This document shows, piece by piece, positions 18,548 to 27,366 of a DNA stretch of 64,000 nucleotides. Each line of letters starts with the position of its first letter. Position 1 is the first letter of the stretch. The notes beneath the pieces were generated by a model, which had not been told where the DNA came from, ran no database searches, and saw nothing but the letters and a program-made list of their open reading frames with translations. The stretch is from Bin87 sp034428455 (GTDB lineage Bacteria > Chloroflexota > Dehalococcoidia > Lucifugimonadales > UBA3495): NCBI GenBank assembly GCA_034428455.1, contig DAOUHZ010000147.1, forward strand, positions 89,748 to 153,747. The letters run 5' to 3'. The translations under genes and the position numbers were made by a program.

Positions 18548-19314
18548 CAGGCGGCGGACCCGTAGCGTTCCAACACGTCCGCCGGGAAGTCCGCGTTGGT
18601 GTACGCCTTTTGCACGTCAGCCAGTTCTTCCAGGCTGTCCAGCAACCTCAGAGTCTGCTCGGCGGCTCTGTCTTCTAATGGCACCACCGTCTTCGGCACC
18701 ATCGACACGTCCGCCGACGAAGGCTGCGCTCCCTCGCCCTCCAGGGCAGTCTTTACGGACAGCAGGTTTTCCGGAGCAGTATAGACCTCCAGGATGCCAT
18801 CCTCGAAATTGACGTCCTCAGCTTCGGCGTCGATGGCGGTCAGGATCAACTCTTCCGCCACCGTCTCGTCGTCAATCTCCAGGGTGATCAACCCGCGGCT
18901 GTCGAAGTTCCAGGCAACGCAGCCCGCATCACCCAGGTTGCCGCCGCCCTTGTTGAACGCGGACCTCACTTCGGATGCGGTCCGGTTACGATTGGTGGTC
19001 AGAGCCTTCACCAAGATCGCGCCGCCGCTGGGCCCGTACCCCTCGTAGGTAACCTCAGCCAGGTCCTCCATCCCCTCTCCGCCTTCGCCAGTGGCCCGGC
19101 GTATGGCGCGGGTGATGCTGTCCTGCGGCATGTTGTTGGACTTGGCCTGATCGATGGCGATGCGCAGGCGGAAGTTCATATCCGGGTCCCCGCCACCACC
19201 CTCCTTAACTGCCAAGCTGATGTTGCGCGCCAGCTTGGTGAACAGCGCGCCGCGCTTGGCATCGGCCGCGCCCTTGGCGCGCTTGATTGTCGACCACTTG
19301 GAATGTCCGGACAT
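18547..19314 (-). CDS. yebC: YebC/PmpR family protein (TACO1 family)
   Basis: The 255-residue protein begins MSGHSKWSTIKRAKGAADAKRG, the invariant start of the family. Later family blocks are RAIRRATGEGG, EVTYEGYGPSGGAILV and RSAFNKGGGNLGDAGCVAWNF. YebC proteins are described both as DNA-binding regulators and as ribosome-associated factors that help translate proline stretches. Which applies here cannot be read from sequence. AAGGAGG sits directly upstream of the chosen ATG. It is the first gene of the yebC-ruvC-ruvA operon. Confidence 0.95.
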   Translation of the reverse strand: MSGHSKWSTIKRAKGAADAKRGALFTKLARNISLAVKEGGGGDPDMNFRLRIAIDQAKSNNMPQDSITRAIRRATGEGGEGMEDLAEVTYEGYGPSGGAILVKALTTNRNRTASEVRSAFNKGGGNLGDAGCVAWNFDSRGLITLEIDDETVAEELILTAIDAEAEDVNFEDGILEVYTAPENLLSVKTALEGEGAQPSSADVSMVPKTVVPLEDRAAEQTLRLLDSLEELADVQKAYTNADFPADVLERYGSAA

Positions 19315-19400
19315 TTGACACCTCCTTGACGTACCCCGTCCCATCTCGCTTCTACGGAGATTGGTGTCCAGGCGAATGCTCGCTGGCATCCTGATCTTTT

Positions 19401-19406
19401 TATAAT
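19401..19406 (+). promoter_or_regulatory. TATAAT box before the MATE transporter gene
   Basis: TATAAT preceded by a T-run lies 64 bases before the transporter start in the divergent yebC/MATE space. The local AT-richness is unusual for the window. The -35 region is not recognisable. Confidence 0.35.
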
Positions 19407-19469
19407 GCGTGGTCGTTGAATTTTAGCATCACGGCGTTAAACGGGTCAAAACGGCAATTTAGCAGGTTC

Positions 19470-20870
19470 ATGACAACTTCAGAACGATCCACGCGGCAGG
19501 CTGACGCCATGGGCACCGCGCCCATGTGGCGACTGCTGCTGCAGATGGCCTTCCCGCCCACGTTCGCCATCATCGTGATGGCCCTGTACAGCATCGTGGA
19601 CCGCGCGTTTATCGGGAACGTGGTGGGCGTGAATGCGTTGAGCGGTCTGTCGGCGGCATTCCCGGTCCAAATTGCGGCTGTGGCCATCGGGCTGTTGCCC
19701 GGACTGGGTGCGATGTCAGTAGTCTCCCGTGCCCTGGGTGCCCGCGACCCGCGCCGGGCGTCACGGGCCATCGGCTCGTCGCTGGCGATCCTCGTCCCGG
19801 TCTACCTGGCTGTCACCATCACCGGATTGACCCACCTGGACCAGATGGCGATCTGGATGGGCGCATCGGAGCACACCGTTGAGTACGCCCACCAGTACCT
19901 GGTGATCATCCTGCCCGGCAGCCTGTTCACCATGATTGCCATAGCGGTCAACAACCTGATGATGGCCGAGGGCCGGCCCGGCACAGCGACCGTCGTGCTG
20001 GCCGGCGGCGCGGTCCTGAACGTTATCCTGGACGCACTGTTCATCCTGGCGCTGGGATGGGGCGTAACCGGCGCCGCGGCCGCCACCGTGACCGCCCAGG
20101 GCGGGGCCGTTCTTTTCGCCGTTTGGTTCTACCTGTCCGGGCACAGCGCTCTGCGGATCAGCGGGGATGCGTTGATCCCTCGATTGGAGTTGACCCGGGA
20201 GATTGCGGCGCTGGGCACTCCGATCTTCATCATCGAGAGCGCTCGGTCCATCGTCGTTGTGGTCATCAACAACATCCTGAGCCAATATTCGGGCGGCGAC
20301 GCCTACATCGCGCTCTTCGGCGTCATAAACGCGGTTCTGGAGTTCGCGTTGGCCCCATTCATCGGGGCGGCGATGGCCTATTTGCCGTTGGCGGCCTACA
20401 ACTACGGCGCGGGATACTACGACCGAGTGCGCCAGGCAATCTGGCAGAGTTGCCTTGGCGCCACGGTGGGCGGGGCGATCATGGTAGCCCTACTTATACC
20501 CACGGCGGGCTACATCGTCACCCTCTTCTCAACCCGTGAGGCGTTGCCCGCCGAGTCTGGTGACGCGCTCCGTATCGCTCTGCTCGCCCTGCCCATCGTC
20601 GGCATCGAGTTCGTCAGTTCCATCGCCTTCCAGGCCCTGGGCATGGCGTGGCCCTCCGTGGTGCTGACAATGACCCAACGCGTAGTGCTGCTGTTGGCCT
20701 GGGTTTTCGGCCTGTCTCACGTCTTCGGCACCTGGGGCGTCTGGTGGTCCTTCCCGGCAACGGACCTGGGAGCCATGCTACTCGGCCTGGGCGCCCTGAT
20801 TCTAGTGTGGAAACGCGTGGACGATTGGGGACGGCACGCCACCCGCCGCCGTTTTGACATCCCCGGGTAG
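19470..20870 (+). CDS. MATE family efflux transporter
   Basis: The 466-residue integral membrane protein has about 12 hydrophobic segments and the MATE pattern of two six-helix repeats. The first helix holds LLLQMAFPPTFAIIVMALYSIVDRAFIG, followed by LSGLSAAFPVQI and the long loops after helices 2 and 8. MATE proteins export organic cations or drugs in exchange for Na+ or H+. The substrate is unknown. The start at MTTSERSTRQ follows AGCAGG. An in-frame TTG 54 bases upstream was not used. Confidence 0.9.
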   Translation: MTTSERSTRQADAMGTAPMWRLLLQMAFPPTFAIIVMALYSIVDRAFIGNVVGVNALSGLSAAFPVQIAAVAIGLLPGLGAMSVVSRALGARDPRRASRAIGSSLAILVPVYLAVTITGLTHLDQMAIWMGASEHTVEYAHQYLVIILPGSLFTMIAIAVNNLMMAEGRPGTATVVLAGGAVLNVILDALFILALGWGVTGAAAATVTAQGGAVLFAVWFYLSGHSALRISGDALIPRLELTREIAALGTPIFIIESARSIVVVVINNILSQYSGGDAYIALFGVINAVLEFALAPFIGAAMAYLPLAAYNYGAGYYDRVRQAIWQSCLGATVGGAIMVALLIPTAGYIVTLFSTREALPAESGDALRIALLALPIVGIEFVSSIAFQALGMAWPSVVLTMTQRVVLLLAWVFGLSHVFGTWGVWWSFPATDLGAMLLGLGALILVWKRVDDWGRHATRRRFDIPG

Positions 20871-20935
20871 CGGCAGTACCATTTCGACCGATTGCTGATA
20901 CTTGCCTCACCCGCCCTACTTGAGGAGGCCATGCC

Positions 20936-21394
20936 ATGGCTATGAATTCCAGTGGCGTTTCCCACATCGCCGTTTGCGTCCGCGATCTGGACGAATCCCT
21001 CAAATTCTACCGTGACATCCTGGGAATGACCGTAACCGTAGACCGGGTTCAGGACACTTCCACCGGCGGCCTGCCCCACGTCTACGCCCACGACCGTTCC
21101 ACCCGCCGCCAGGCCATCCTGTCCTACGGCGACGGGGCCGTTCCCACGCTGGTGATGACCAGTCACCCGGGTGATGACTCCGATGGCTCGGCCATCAAGC
21201 TTGACCAGGTGGGCATCAGCCACATCTCCTTTTCCGTGTCCGATGTCAAAGCTCTCGCCGACGAATTGATCGCTGCCGGCGTGGATCTGGCCGGCCCCAT
21301 GGACGGCTTCACCAACGCCAACGGAGAGGTCTCCAGCATCTTCGTGTACGACCCGGACGGCATCCTGGTGCAGTTCGACAGCGGCGGAGGCTGA
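20936..21394 (+). CDS. VOC (glyoxalase/bleomycin-resistance) family protein, copy 1
   Basis: The 152-residue single-domain VOC protein reads GVSHIAVCVRDLDESLKFYRDILGMTV at its N-terminus and ends SSIFVYDPDGILVQFD. The metal-site residues expected at H10 (SHIAV), the internal histidine and the C-terminal region are in place, so it probably binds a divalent metal. VOC enzymes include glyoxalases, epimerases and extradiol dioxygenases, and the substrate is not deducible. GAGGAGG precedes the ATG. The next gene is a close tandem duplicate, roughly 60 percent identical by eye. Confidence 0.86.
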   Translation: MAMNSSGVSHIAVCVRDLDESLKFYRDILGMTVTVDRVQDTSTGGLPHVYAHDRSTRRQAILSYGDGAVPTLVMTSHPGDDSDGSAIKLDQVGISHISFSVSDVKALADELIAAGVDLAGPMDGFTNANGEVSSIFVYDPDGILVQFDSGGG

Positions 21395-21445
21395 TCCTCC
21401 TTCGGCCAACGTCAACCGCAACACCACAACCCAGGAGGTTACGCC

Positions 21446-21898
21446 ATGCCGATGCACGCCACCGGGGTATCCCACATCGCCATCTGTGTCAGGGACCTCG
21501 ACGAGTCCTTGAAGTTCTATTGTGAGGCCCTGGGCATGTCCATCGTCAGCGACGTCATCCAGGACACCACCACGGGCGGGCTGCCCCATGTCTACGCCCA
21601 CAGCCGGGCCACCCGACGCCAGGTTCGCCTCGCCTACGCCGATGGAGCCAAACCAACCCTGACCATGACCAGCCATCCCGGCGAAGATCCCGACGGCACG
21701 CCCATCAAGTTGGACCAGGTCGGCATCAGCCATATCTCGTTCTCGGTGCCAGATCCCAAAGCCCTCGCCGAAAACCTGGCGGGCCAGGGTGTCCCCCTGG
21801 CCGCTCCGATGGACGTGTGGACCAACGCTGAAGGCCGGGTGAGCAGCTTCTACGTCTACGACCCGGACGGCATCCTGGTGCAGTTCGACGCCGGCTGA
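21446..21898 (+). CDS. VOC family protein, copy 2 (tandem duplicate)
   Basis: The 150-residue protein has GVSHIAICVRDLDESLKFY at its N-terminus. It shares DTTTGGLPHVYAH, the LDQVGISHISFSV midsection and the VYDPDGILVQFD end with copy 1. The differences cluster in loops (for example DVWTNAEGRVSSF against DGFTNANGEVSSI), as expected for substrate-contact variation after duplication. AGGAGG precedes the ATG. The 51-base spacing suggests one transcript. Confidence 0.86.
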   Translation: MPMHATGVSHIAICVRDLDESLKFYCEALGMSIVSDVIQDTTTGGLPHVYAHSRATRRQVRLAYADGAKPTLTMTSHPGEDPDGTPIKLDQVGISHISFSVPDPKALAENLAGQGVPLAAPMDVWTNAEGRVSSFYVYDPDGILVQFDAG

Positions 21899-21970
21899 TC
21901 GTGGCATAATGGTCCGCAATCCTCCGTATCTAGTCGGACCCGGCAGACTGGGCCCGACATGAGGTTTGCC

Positions 21971-22441
21971 ATGACCTACGATGCCCCTCAGATTACTCCA
22001 TTCTTGTGGACGGACGGTTGCGCCCGCGAGGCCGCGGAGTTCTATGTCTCGGTGTTCCGGGACTCGCGCATTGTTGACGATACCGCCCTGCCCGATGGGC
22101 CGGGAGCGGGCAGTCACGTCGTGTCCTTTGTTATCAAAGGCCAGCGCTTCACCACCTTCGACGGGATTCCCGCCTACGAATTCACGCCGGCTATTTCGTT
22201 CGTCGTCAACTGCGACTCCCAGGAAGAGATCGACGACTACTGGGACCGGCTGACTGAGGACGGTTCGCCCATCCAATGCGGCTGGATCCAGGACAAGTTC
22301 GGCGTCCACTGGCAGATCGTGCCCACCGATCTATCCGAGATGATGCAGGACGGCTCCCGGGCCACCGCCGTGCTCAACGAACTCATCAGCATGGTGAAGA
22401 TCGATGCCAGCCGGCTTCGACAGGCATACAACGGCGATTAG
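21971..22441 (+). CDS. PhnB-like VOC protein (3-demethylubiquinone methyltransferase-like fold family)
   Basis: The 156-residue protein matches the PhnB/PF06983 subgroup: ITPFLWTDGCAREAAEFYVSVF, GQRFTTFDG, FTPAISFVVNC, then EEIDDYWDRLTEDGSPIQCGWIQDKFGVHWQIVP. Despite the database name these are VOC-fold proteins without demonstrated methyltransferase activity. The chosen ATG follows GAGG. An ATG 12 bases upstream is also possible. It is the third VOC gene in a row, with the next gene 9 bases on. Confidence 0.85.
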   Translation: MTYDAPQITPFLWTDGCAREAAEFYVSVFRDSRIVDDTALPDGPGAGSHVVSFVIKGQRFTTFDGIPAYEFTPAISFVVNCDSQEEIDDYWDRLTEDGSPIQCGWIQDKFGVHWQIVPTDLSEMMQDGSRATAVLNELISMVKIDASRLRQAYNGD

Positions 22442-22450
22442 AGGGTGACC

Positions 22451-22999
22451 ATGTCCCACCATTACGACCAACACGACCACGAAAAGCTCCTACGCTGGAA
22501 GAACGATCTCGCCGCCGCGCCCATCGAGTCCAATGGCTTCCCGGCCATGGCCTTGTTCCTGGTCAAGCCGAACGCCACCGGTTCCCACGACATCTTCCGC
22601 AGGTACCGCGCCGAGTTCGAAAAGCGGGACGCCAGCTTTGCCCACCTGGTGGTCTTCGGCATGCATGGCGTCTCCGCCACGGTGCGCGGCCTGCTGGACC
22701 AGGCTGGGCTTTCCGAGGACGACCTGCCAGTGATGATGCTTGCTCCCGCTGACGATCCCTGCGCCGTTACGGCGGTCCGGCTCCCGCCCGGCGAGAGCAT
22801 CGAGGGCGCGGACGACCCCAACGGCGGCGGGACCTGCGACTATCTTGCCGCCTGGCAGGATGTCCTGGACCGCATCAGCATCACCAGGCCCGGCCGACCC
22901 CTCCGGCTCATGGGCGTCCAGGGCCAGAAACTGAACGGCGTGGACCTGCGCGAGTTGGCGGGCGCAGCGCTGGAGGCTGCGACAGGCACTTACAGCTAG
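22451..22999 (+). CDS. Conserved-looking protein of unknown function
   Basis: The 182-residue soluble protein begins MSHHYDQHDHEKLLRWKNDL, an unusually His-rich start. It continues with a globular body containing FRRYRAEFEKRDASFAHLVVFG and a C-terminal GVDLRELAGAALEAA. There is no signal peptide, membrane segment or motif I can name. GAGGGTGACC before the ATG and the 9-base gap to the PhnB-like gene place it in the VOC operon. The His-rich N-terminus could bind metal, but this is a guess. Confidence 0.65.
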   Translation: MSHHYDQHDHEKLLRWKNDLAAAPIESNGFPAMALFLVKPNATGSHDIFRRYRAEFEKRDASFAHLVVFGMHGVSATVRGLLDQAGLSEDDLPVMMLAPADDPCAVTAVRLPPGESIEGADDPNGGGTCDYLAAWQDVLDRISITRPGRPLRLMGVQGQKLNGVDLRELAGAALEAATGTYS

Positions 23000-23082
23000 C
23001 GCGTTCGATAATAGTCCTGCTAACCCCTCTCACCAGGCGGCAATGCGGCTGTTGCATTGGCGCCTCCGGAGACCTGTCCATC

Positions 23083-23589
23083 ATGTCCCTTGCGCAAGCC
23101 AATCGCCACACCGACCTCAGCCGTCGCCTGATGGAGCAGGCCAATTACGAACTGCATACCATGGGCGACCGGGTGCAGGCTTCGGACAAAGCTTCCGGCG
23201 CCGTGGCCCAGGCGGTGAAAGCAATCGCCGAGGACCGCAACTGGCGGCACCGCTCGCACAACTTGCGCCGGGATATTGTCGGCCTGCTGGCCGATGAGTT
23301 CCAGCAACCGCAAATCAGGCATTTGCAGGCCATCGCCGACCAGTTGCACGACAACTACTATGAGGACTGGTTAGGCGAAGCGCTGGTAACGGATCTGGTT
23401 GCCGACGTCAATTCGCTGATACCCCTCTTGTGGGAAGCGCGGGAACGGGGAGCGAACCAGGATTTCATCCCGACTCCCTTGCAGCAGAGGACCATCGACC
23501 GCCTCCTCATACCGGAAGAAGAAGCCCTTGCCGACGAAAGCATAGACTTGCCCCCGCCCATGCCTCCATTCAGGCCCCCGGCGGGCTGA
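23083..23589 (+). CDS. PaREP1/HEPN-like protein, paralogue A
   Basis: The 168-residue helical protein has the block VQASDKASGAVAQAVKAIAEDRNWRHRSHNLRRDI, which resembles the PaREP1-type HEPN pattern (QAsEKaWGA...KAiAe.rgW.H..H). The RNWRHRSH segment fits the RX4-6H spacing of HEPN ribonuclease sites, but that is only compatibility. A second copy lies at 28175-28711 and shares this block and the later NYYED/NFYEN region. The C-terminus is proline-rich. It sits 57 bases before the MmeI-like restriction-modification gene on the same strand, so a link to defence is possible but unproven. Confidence 0.62.
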   Translation: MSLAQANRHTDLSRRLMEQANYELHTMGDRVQASDKASGAVAQAVKAIAEDRNWRHRSHNLRRDIVGLLADEFQQPQIRHLQAIADQLHDNYYEDWLGEALVTDLVADVNSLIPLLWEARERGANQDFIPTPLQQRTIDRLLIPEEEALADESIDLPPPMPPFRPPAG

Positions 23590-23646
23590 ACGGCTATCAG
23601 GGTTGGTCAGATTGAACGGAAGCCCGACGGCGCCAGTTTGACTACG

Positions 23647-26361
23647 ATGACCCTTATGATGCCGCTGTTGCCGACAATAACGCCGCGTGATTTCATCGCC
23701 AAATGGGATGGCGCAGATTTTGGCGAAAAGCAGGCCGCGCAGGAGATGTTCCTCGACATCTGCGGGATGGTAGGACACCCTACCCCGGTCGCCCACGGCG
23801 ATTCGGAAGTCTTCACCTTCGAAAAGCGCGTGCCAGGCGGGTTCGCCGATGCTTATCTGGAAGGCCATTTCGTCTGGGAATTCAAAGGACGGGACCGTCA
23901 GCTGAGCGAGGCCGTGGTCCAGGCGGTGGGTTACGCCCGCCACCTCAAAAATCCACCGCTCATCGTGGCCTCGTCCTTCGAAACCGTACGCATTGAAACC
24001 AACTTCCCGGGAATGGAACTGGTACAGCACAATATCGCGCTGTCCGAACTGGCCGAACCGGCTAACCTGGAATTGCTGCACAACGTTTTCCACAATCCGG
24101 ACGCATTGCGACCCCAACGCAGTGTCGCCGCCGTCACGCAAGACACCGCTCACTTGTTCAGCCAAATCGTCGCCGATATGGAAGGATATACGGCCGACCC
24201 GGAACTGCTGGCCCGTTACCTGAATCGAATCGTTTTCTGCCTTTACGCGGAGGATGCGGGCTTGTTGCCCGAGGACATACTTTCCGACATCCTGCATGTC
24301 AACCGGCGGCGTCCCGATTTGTCCAACCGGGCTTTGGCTAACCTCTTTGACCAGATGGCCGCGGGCGGGTTATTCGGCACGTACGAAATCACCCCCTTCA
24401 ACGGCGACCTGTTCCGGGGCGACACGCCGGTAGAACTCAGCAGCGGTGCGATGCAGCGTCTCGGCGAGGCGGTCGTCGCCAACTGGCGCAGCATCGAGCC
24501 GTCCATATTTGGGACGCTGTTCGAGCGGGCGCTGGACGCATCCAAGCGGGCGCAGACGGGCGCGCATTACACCGGCGCGGAGGACATCGAGCTGGTGGTG
24601 GAGCCGGTGGTGATGACTCCGCTGCGCCGGGAGTGGGACGCCGCCCGGCAGGAAATCGACCTCCTGCTGGAGGAAGACAATGCCGACGCGGCGCGGGAAC
24701 GGCTGAAGGCGTTTCGCCGGCGGCTGGACTCGGTCACGGTGCTGGACCCGGCCTGCGGCAGCGGCAACTTCCTGTACATCGCCCTGCGGTCGCTGCTGGA
24801 CCTGGAGCTGGCGGTCATTGACTTTGCCGCCGCCCGGGGTTGGCCTGGGCTGACGCCCAAGGTGCAGCCCAACCAAATGCTGGGATTGGAAATCAACCAC
24901 TACGCGGCGGAACTGGCGCGCACCGCCCTGTGGATCGGCTACATCCAGTGGCACGAGGCCAACGGGTTTCCCTATACTCAGCGTCCCATCCTGACGCCGC
25001 TGGACACGATACGGCAGACCGACGCCATCCTGGACCTGAGCGACCCCGACAACCCGGCGGAACCGGAATGGCCGGCGGCGGAGTTTATCGTGGGAAACCC
25101 GCCGTTTTTGGGCGGCAAACTGCTCCGCACCGGCTTGAGCGACGAGTACGTGGACGCGCTGTTTCGGCAATACGACGGCAGGGTGCCGGCCGAGGCGGAC
25201 CTGGTGTGCTACTGGTTCGATAAAGCGCAGCAAGCGGTTGAGGCTGGGGCGGTCAAACGGGCGGGCCTGCTGGCGACGCAGGGGATAAGGGGCGGCGCAA
25301 ACCGGCGCGTGTTGCAGCGCATCAAGGAAACCGGCGACATCTTCATGGCGTGGTCGGATCACCCATGGGTGCTGGAAGGCGCGGCGGTGCACATCTCCAT
25401 TGTCGGTTTCGACGACGGTTCCGAGACCGAGCGCGAACTGGACGGGCAGCCGGCTCCAGCTATCAACGCCAACCTGACGGCCGGGGTTGACCTGACGGCG
25501 GCGAAACGCCTGGGAGAAAACCTTGGCATCGCGTTCATGGGCGACACCAAGGGCGGCCCGTTCGACATTTCCGGCGGACTGGCGCAAGAAATGCTCGCCA
25601 GTCCCAACCCGCATGGCAAAAGCAATGAGGGGGTGCTCAGGCCGTGGGTCAATGGGCGCGACATTACGGACCGTTCCCGAGGCATGTGGATCATCGACTT
25701 TGTTGATTTGTCCTTAGACCAAGCGGTCCTGTACGAAACACCTTTTGAGTACGTGGATGCTCATGTAAGGCCGCAACGAGAGCGCTCTCGATCAACGATT
25801 TCAAGCTGGTGGTTGCACGAACGTCCCCGACCTGATATGAGGCAGGCTCTGGAAAGCATTGACAGGTATATCGTGACTCCAAGAGTGTCCAAGCACAGAT
25901 TGTTTGCCTGGATAGCGGGCAAAGTATTGGCGGACAGCGCCACGATTGCGCTTGCAAGAGACGACGACTACACTTTCGGCGTGTTGCACTCGCGCTTTCA
26001 CGAGCTTTGGGCTTTGGCGATGGGAACGCAGTTGGAAACGCGGCCACGCTACACACCGACAACGTGCTTTGAGACGTTTCCGTTTCCGCGTCCGACGGAG
26101 GAGCAGCGGGAGGCCATCGGCGCGGCCGCGGCGGAGTTGAACCGGCTGCGGGAGGGCTGGCTGAATCCGGATGGGATCAGCGCGACGGAGCTGCGGAGGC
26201 GGACGCTGACGAACCTGTACAACCAGCGGCCGACGTGGCTGGACAACATCCACGCCCGTCTCGACGCGGCGGTGGCCGACGCCTACGGGTGGCCGGCGGA
26301 CCTGGCGGAGGGGGAGATCCTGGAGCGTCTGCTGGCGCTGAACTTGGAGAGGGCGGGGTAA
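23647..26361 (+). CDS. MmeI-like type IIL restriction-modification enzyme (fused nuclease and adenine methyltransferase)
   Basis: The 904-residue single chain has, in order, an N-terminal nuclease domain, helical spacer, methyltransferase, target-recognition domain and C-terminal helices. The nuclease motif D68-x9-E78-x-K80 (DAYLEGHFVWEFK) matches the D-x9-ExK site of MmeI exactly in spacing. The methyltransferase has motif I DPACGSGNF (from D367) and motif IV NPPF (from N484), typical of gamma-class N6-adenine enzymes. The length is close to MmeI. Such proteins modify one strand and cut about 20 bp away. All catalytic residues are intact, so it looks active. The stretch 25690-26050, where target recognition should lie, is visibly lower in GC than the rest. 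A TTG 9 bases upstream is an alternative start. Confidence 0.88.
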   Translation: MTLMMPLLPTITPRDFIAKWDGADFGEKQAAQEMFLDICGMVGHPTPVAHGDSEVFTFEKRVPGGFADAYLEGHFVWEFKGRDRQLSEAVVQAVGYARHLKNPPLIVASSFETVRIETNFPGMELVQHNIALSELAEPANLELLHNVFHNPDALRPQRSVAAVTQDTAHLFSQIVADMEGYTADPELLARYLNRIVFCLYAEDAGLLPEDILSDILHVNRRRPDLSNRALANLFDQMAAGGLFGTYEITPFNGDLFRGDTPVELSSGAMQRLGEAVVANWRSIEPSIFGTLFERALDASKRAQTGAHYTGAEDIELVVEPVVMTPLRREWDAARQEIDLLLEEDNADAARERLKAFRRRLDSVTVLDPACGSGNFLYIALRSLLDLELAVIDFAAARGWPGLTPKVQPNQMLGLEINHYAAELARTALWIGYIQWHEANGFPYTQRPILTPLDTIRQTDAILDLSDPDNPAEPEWPAAEFIVGNPPFLGGKLLRTGLSDEYVDALFRQYDGRVPAEADLVCYWFDKAQQAVEAGAVKRAGLLATQGIRGGANRRVLQRIKETGDIFMAWSDHPWVLEGAAVHISIVGFDDGSETERELDGQPAPAINANLTAGVDLTAAKRLGENLGIAFMGDTKGGPFDISGGLAQEMLASPNPHGKSNEGVLRPWVNGRDITDRSRGMWIIDFVDLSLDQAVLYETPFEYVDAHVRPQRERSRSTISSWWLHERPRPDMRQALESIDRYIVTPRVSKHRLFAWIAGKVLADSATIALARDDDYTFGVLHSRFHELWALAMGTQLETRPRYTPTTCFETFPFPRPTEEQREAIGAAAAELNRLREGWLNPDGISATELRRRTLTNLYNQRPTWLDNIHARLDAAVADAYGWPADLAEGEILERLLALNLERAG

Positions 26362-26388
26362 GGGCTTTCACCCTCATTATTGCGCTCA

Positions 26389-27021
26389 TCAAACCCCGGT
26401 AAGCCGCAGCGTCTCCTGCAACACCGATTCCACATCCTCAGGCCCGGCGACCAGCAGGTGCGGGCGCGGCACCGGTTGGTCGGCGACGGCCATGCGCGAG
26501 TACACGTCCCAGGTAGCATCGCTCTGCGCGGCCTCTCCGACGCCCTTGGCCCGGTCCGTCAGGCGACGGCGCACCAGCTCCGAAGGGGCGGTGAACCGGA
26601 TTATCGACGGCTCGACACCCACCGCATCCGCAGATTCATAAAGCGGACGCCGCACTTTCTCGTTCAGATTGGTGGCGTCGAACACCACCGAGTACCCGTC
26701 CCGCAGGTAGCCCCGGGTCAGCACGTGCATCGCGGAAAACACCCGACGGTGCTCTCTGCGGCTGTAGCTCGGTCGGTCGACCAGCAGCTTGCGGGTCCGG
26801 TCGCTGTTTAGCCACACAAACGGCGCGCGGCGGACCAACTCGCGGGCGAAATGGGACTTGCCGGTACCAGGCAAGCCACAGAGGATCACCAGGCTTGGCG
26901 ACGCGTGGGTGGTTTTAGGCAACCCTTCTGCGTACGCTGATCGCAGCCGCTCCAAGTCCGGCGGACGAAGACCCCCCGCCGTCCAGGACTTGCGCGGCGA
27001 CGGAGACGTTGATCCGGACAC
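26389..27021 (-). CDS. AAA/zeta-toxin-like P-loop kinase
   Basis: The 210-residue protein has Walker A GLPGTGKSHFA near residue 48 and a motif-B-like VVFDATNLNEKVRRPLYESA. The latter is characteristic of the polynucleotide-kinase/zeta-toxin-like group, in which the Asp activates a substrate hydroxyl. The substrate (nucleic acid 5'-end, sugar or small molecule) is unknown. It converges with the restriction-modification gene, 27 bases apart, and lies 42 bases upstream of yggT on the same strand. Confidence 0.75.
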   Translation of the reverse strand: MSGSTSPSPRKSWTAGGLRPPDLERLRSAYAEGLPKTTHASPSLVILCGLPGTGKSHFARELVRRAPFVWLNSDRTRKLLVDRPSYSRREHRRVFSAMHVLTRGYLRDGYSVVFDATNLNEKVRRPLYESADAVGVEPSIIRFTAPSELVRRRLTDRAKGVGEAAQSDATWDVYSRMAVADQPVPRPHLLVAGPEDVESVLQETLRLTGV

Positions 27022-27063
27022 CAGCGCTCTCCTTTGCGCCCCATAGTGGGACCGCGTCAGACG

Positions 27064-27339
27064 CTAGGCTAACAAAGCTCGAAGAGCGTATTGAACCACC
27101 ACCAGCACAATCATCACCACCAACGGGCTGAAATCGATCATTCCGGTCTGCGGCAGCATCCGCCGGATGGGCCCCAGCACCGGCTCGGTCAGCGAAAACA
27201 CCACATCGTAGAGGCGAACCAGAATATCCGGCGCCCCGTTCCCCTGCATCGTCATGTACTGCACCACGAAGCCCAGGATGATGCGGGCCAGCAGCAGCAG
27301 ATAGCACAGCGTGATGAATAGGGTGATTAGCTCAAGCAT
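27064..27339 (-). CDS. YggT family membrane protein
   Basis: The 91-residue protein has two hydrophobic segments (about 4-25 and 65-88). Between them is the family block VVFSLTEPVLGPIRRMLPQTGMIDFSPLVV. YggT proteins are associated with osmotic-shock tolerance, division or thylakoid organisation. The biochemical role is unsettled. It lies just downstream of proC, an association also seen in many bacteria (proC-yggT). Confidence 0.88.
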   Translation of the reverse strand: MLELITLFITLCYLLLLARIILGFVVQYMTMQGNGAPDILVRLYDVVFSLTEPVLGPIRRMLPQTGMIDFSPLVVMIVLVVVQYALRALLA

Positions 27340-27366
27340 GACGGGTTGCCGGGTAAATGCGGGGGC

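Noticed and set aside
21935..21961. GTCGGACCC/GGGCCCGAC hairpin before the PhnB-like gene
   Set aside because: It contains a mismatch, has no U-tail and covers an alternative start codon. It could be chance in GC-rich sequence.
20717..22309. 530-residue antisense frame across the MATE and VOC genes
   Set aside because: The repeated look of its translation comes from the tandem VOC duplicates read backwards, not from a repeat protein.
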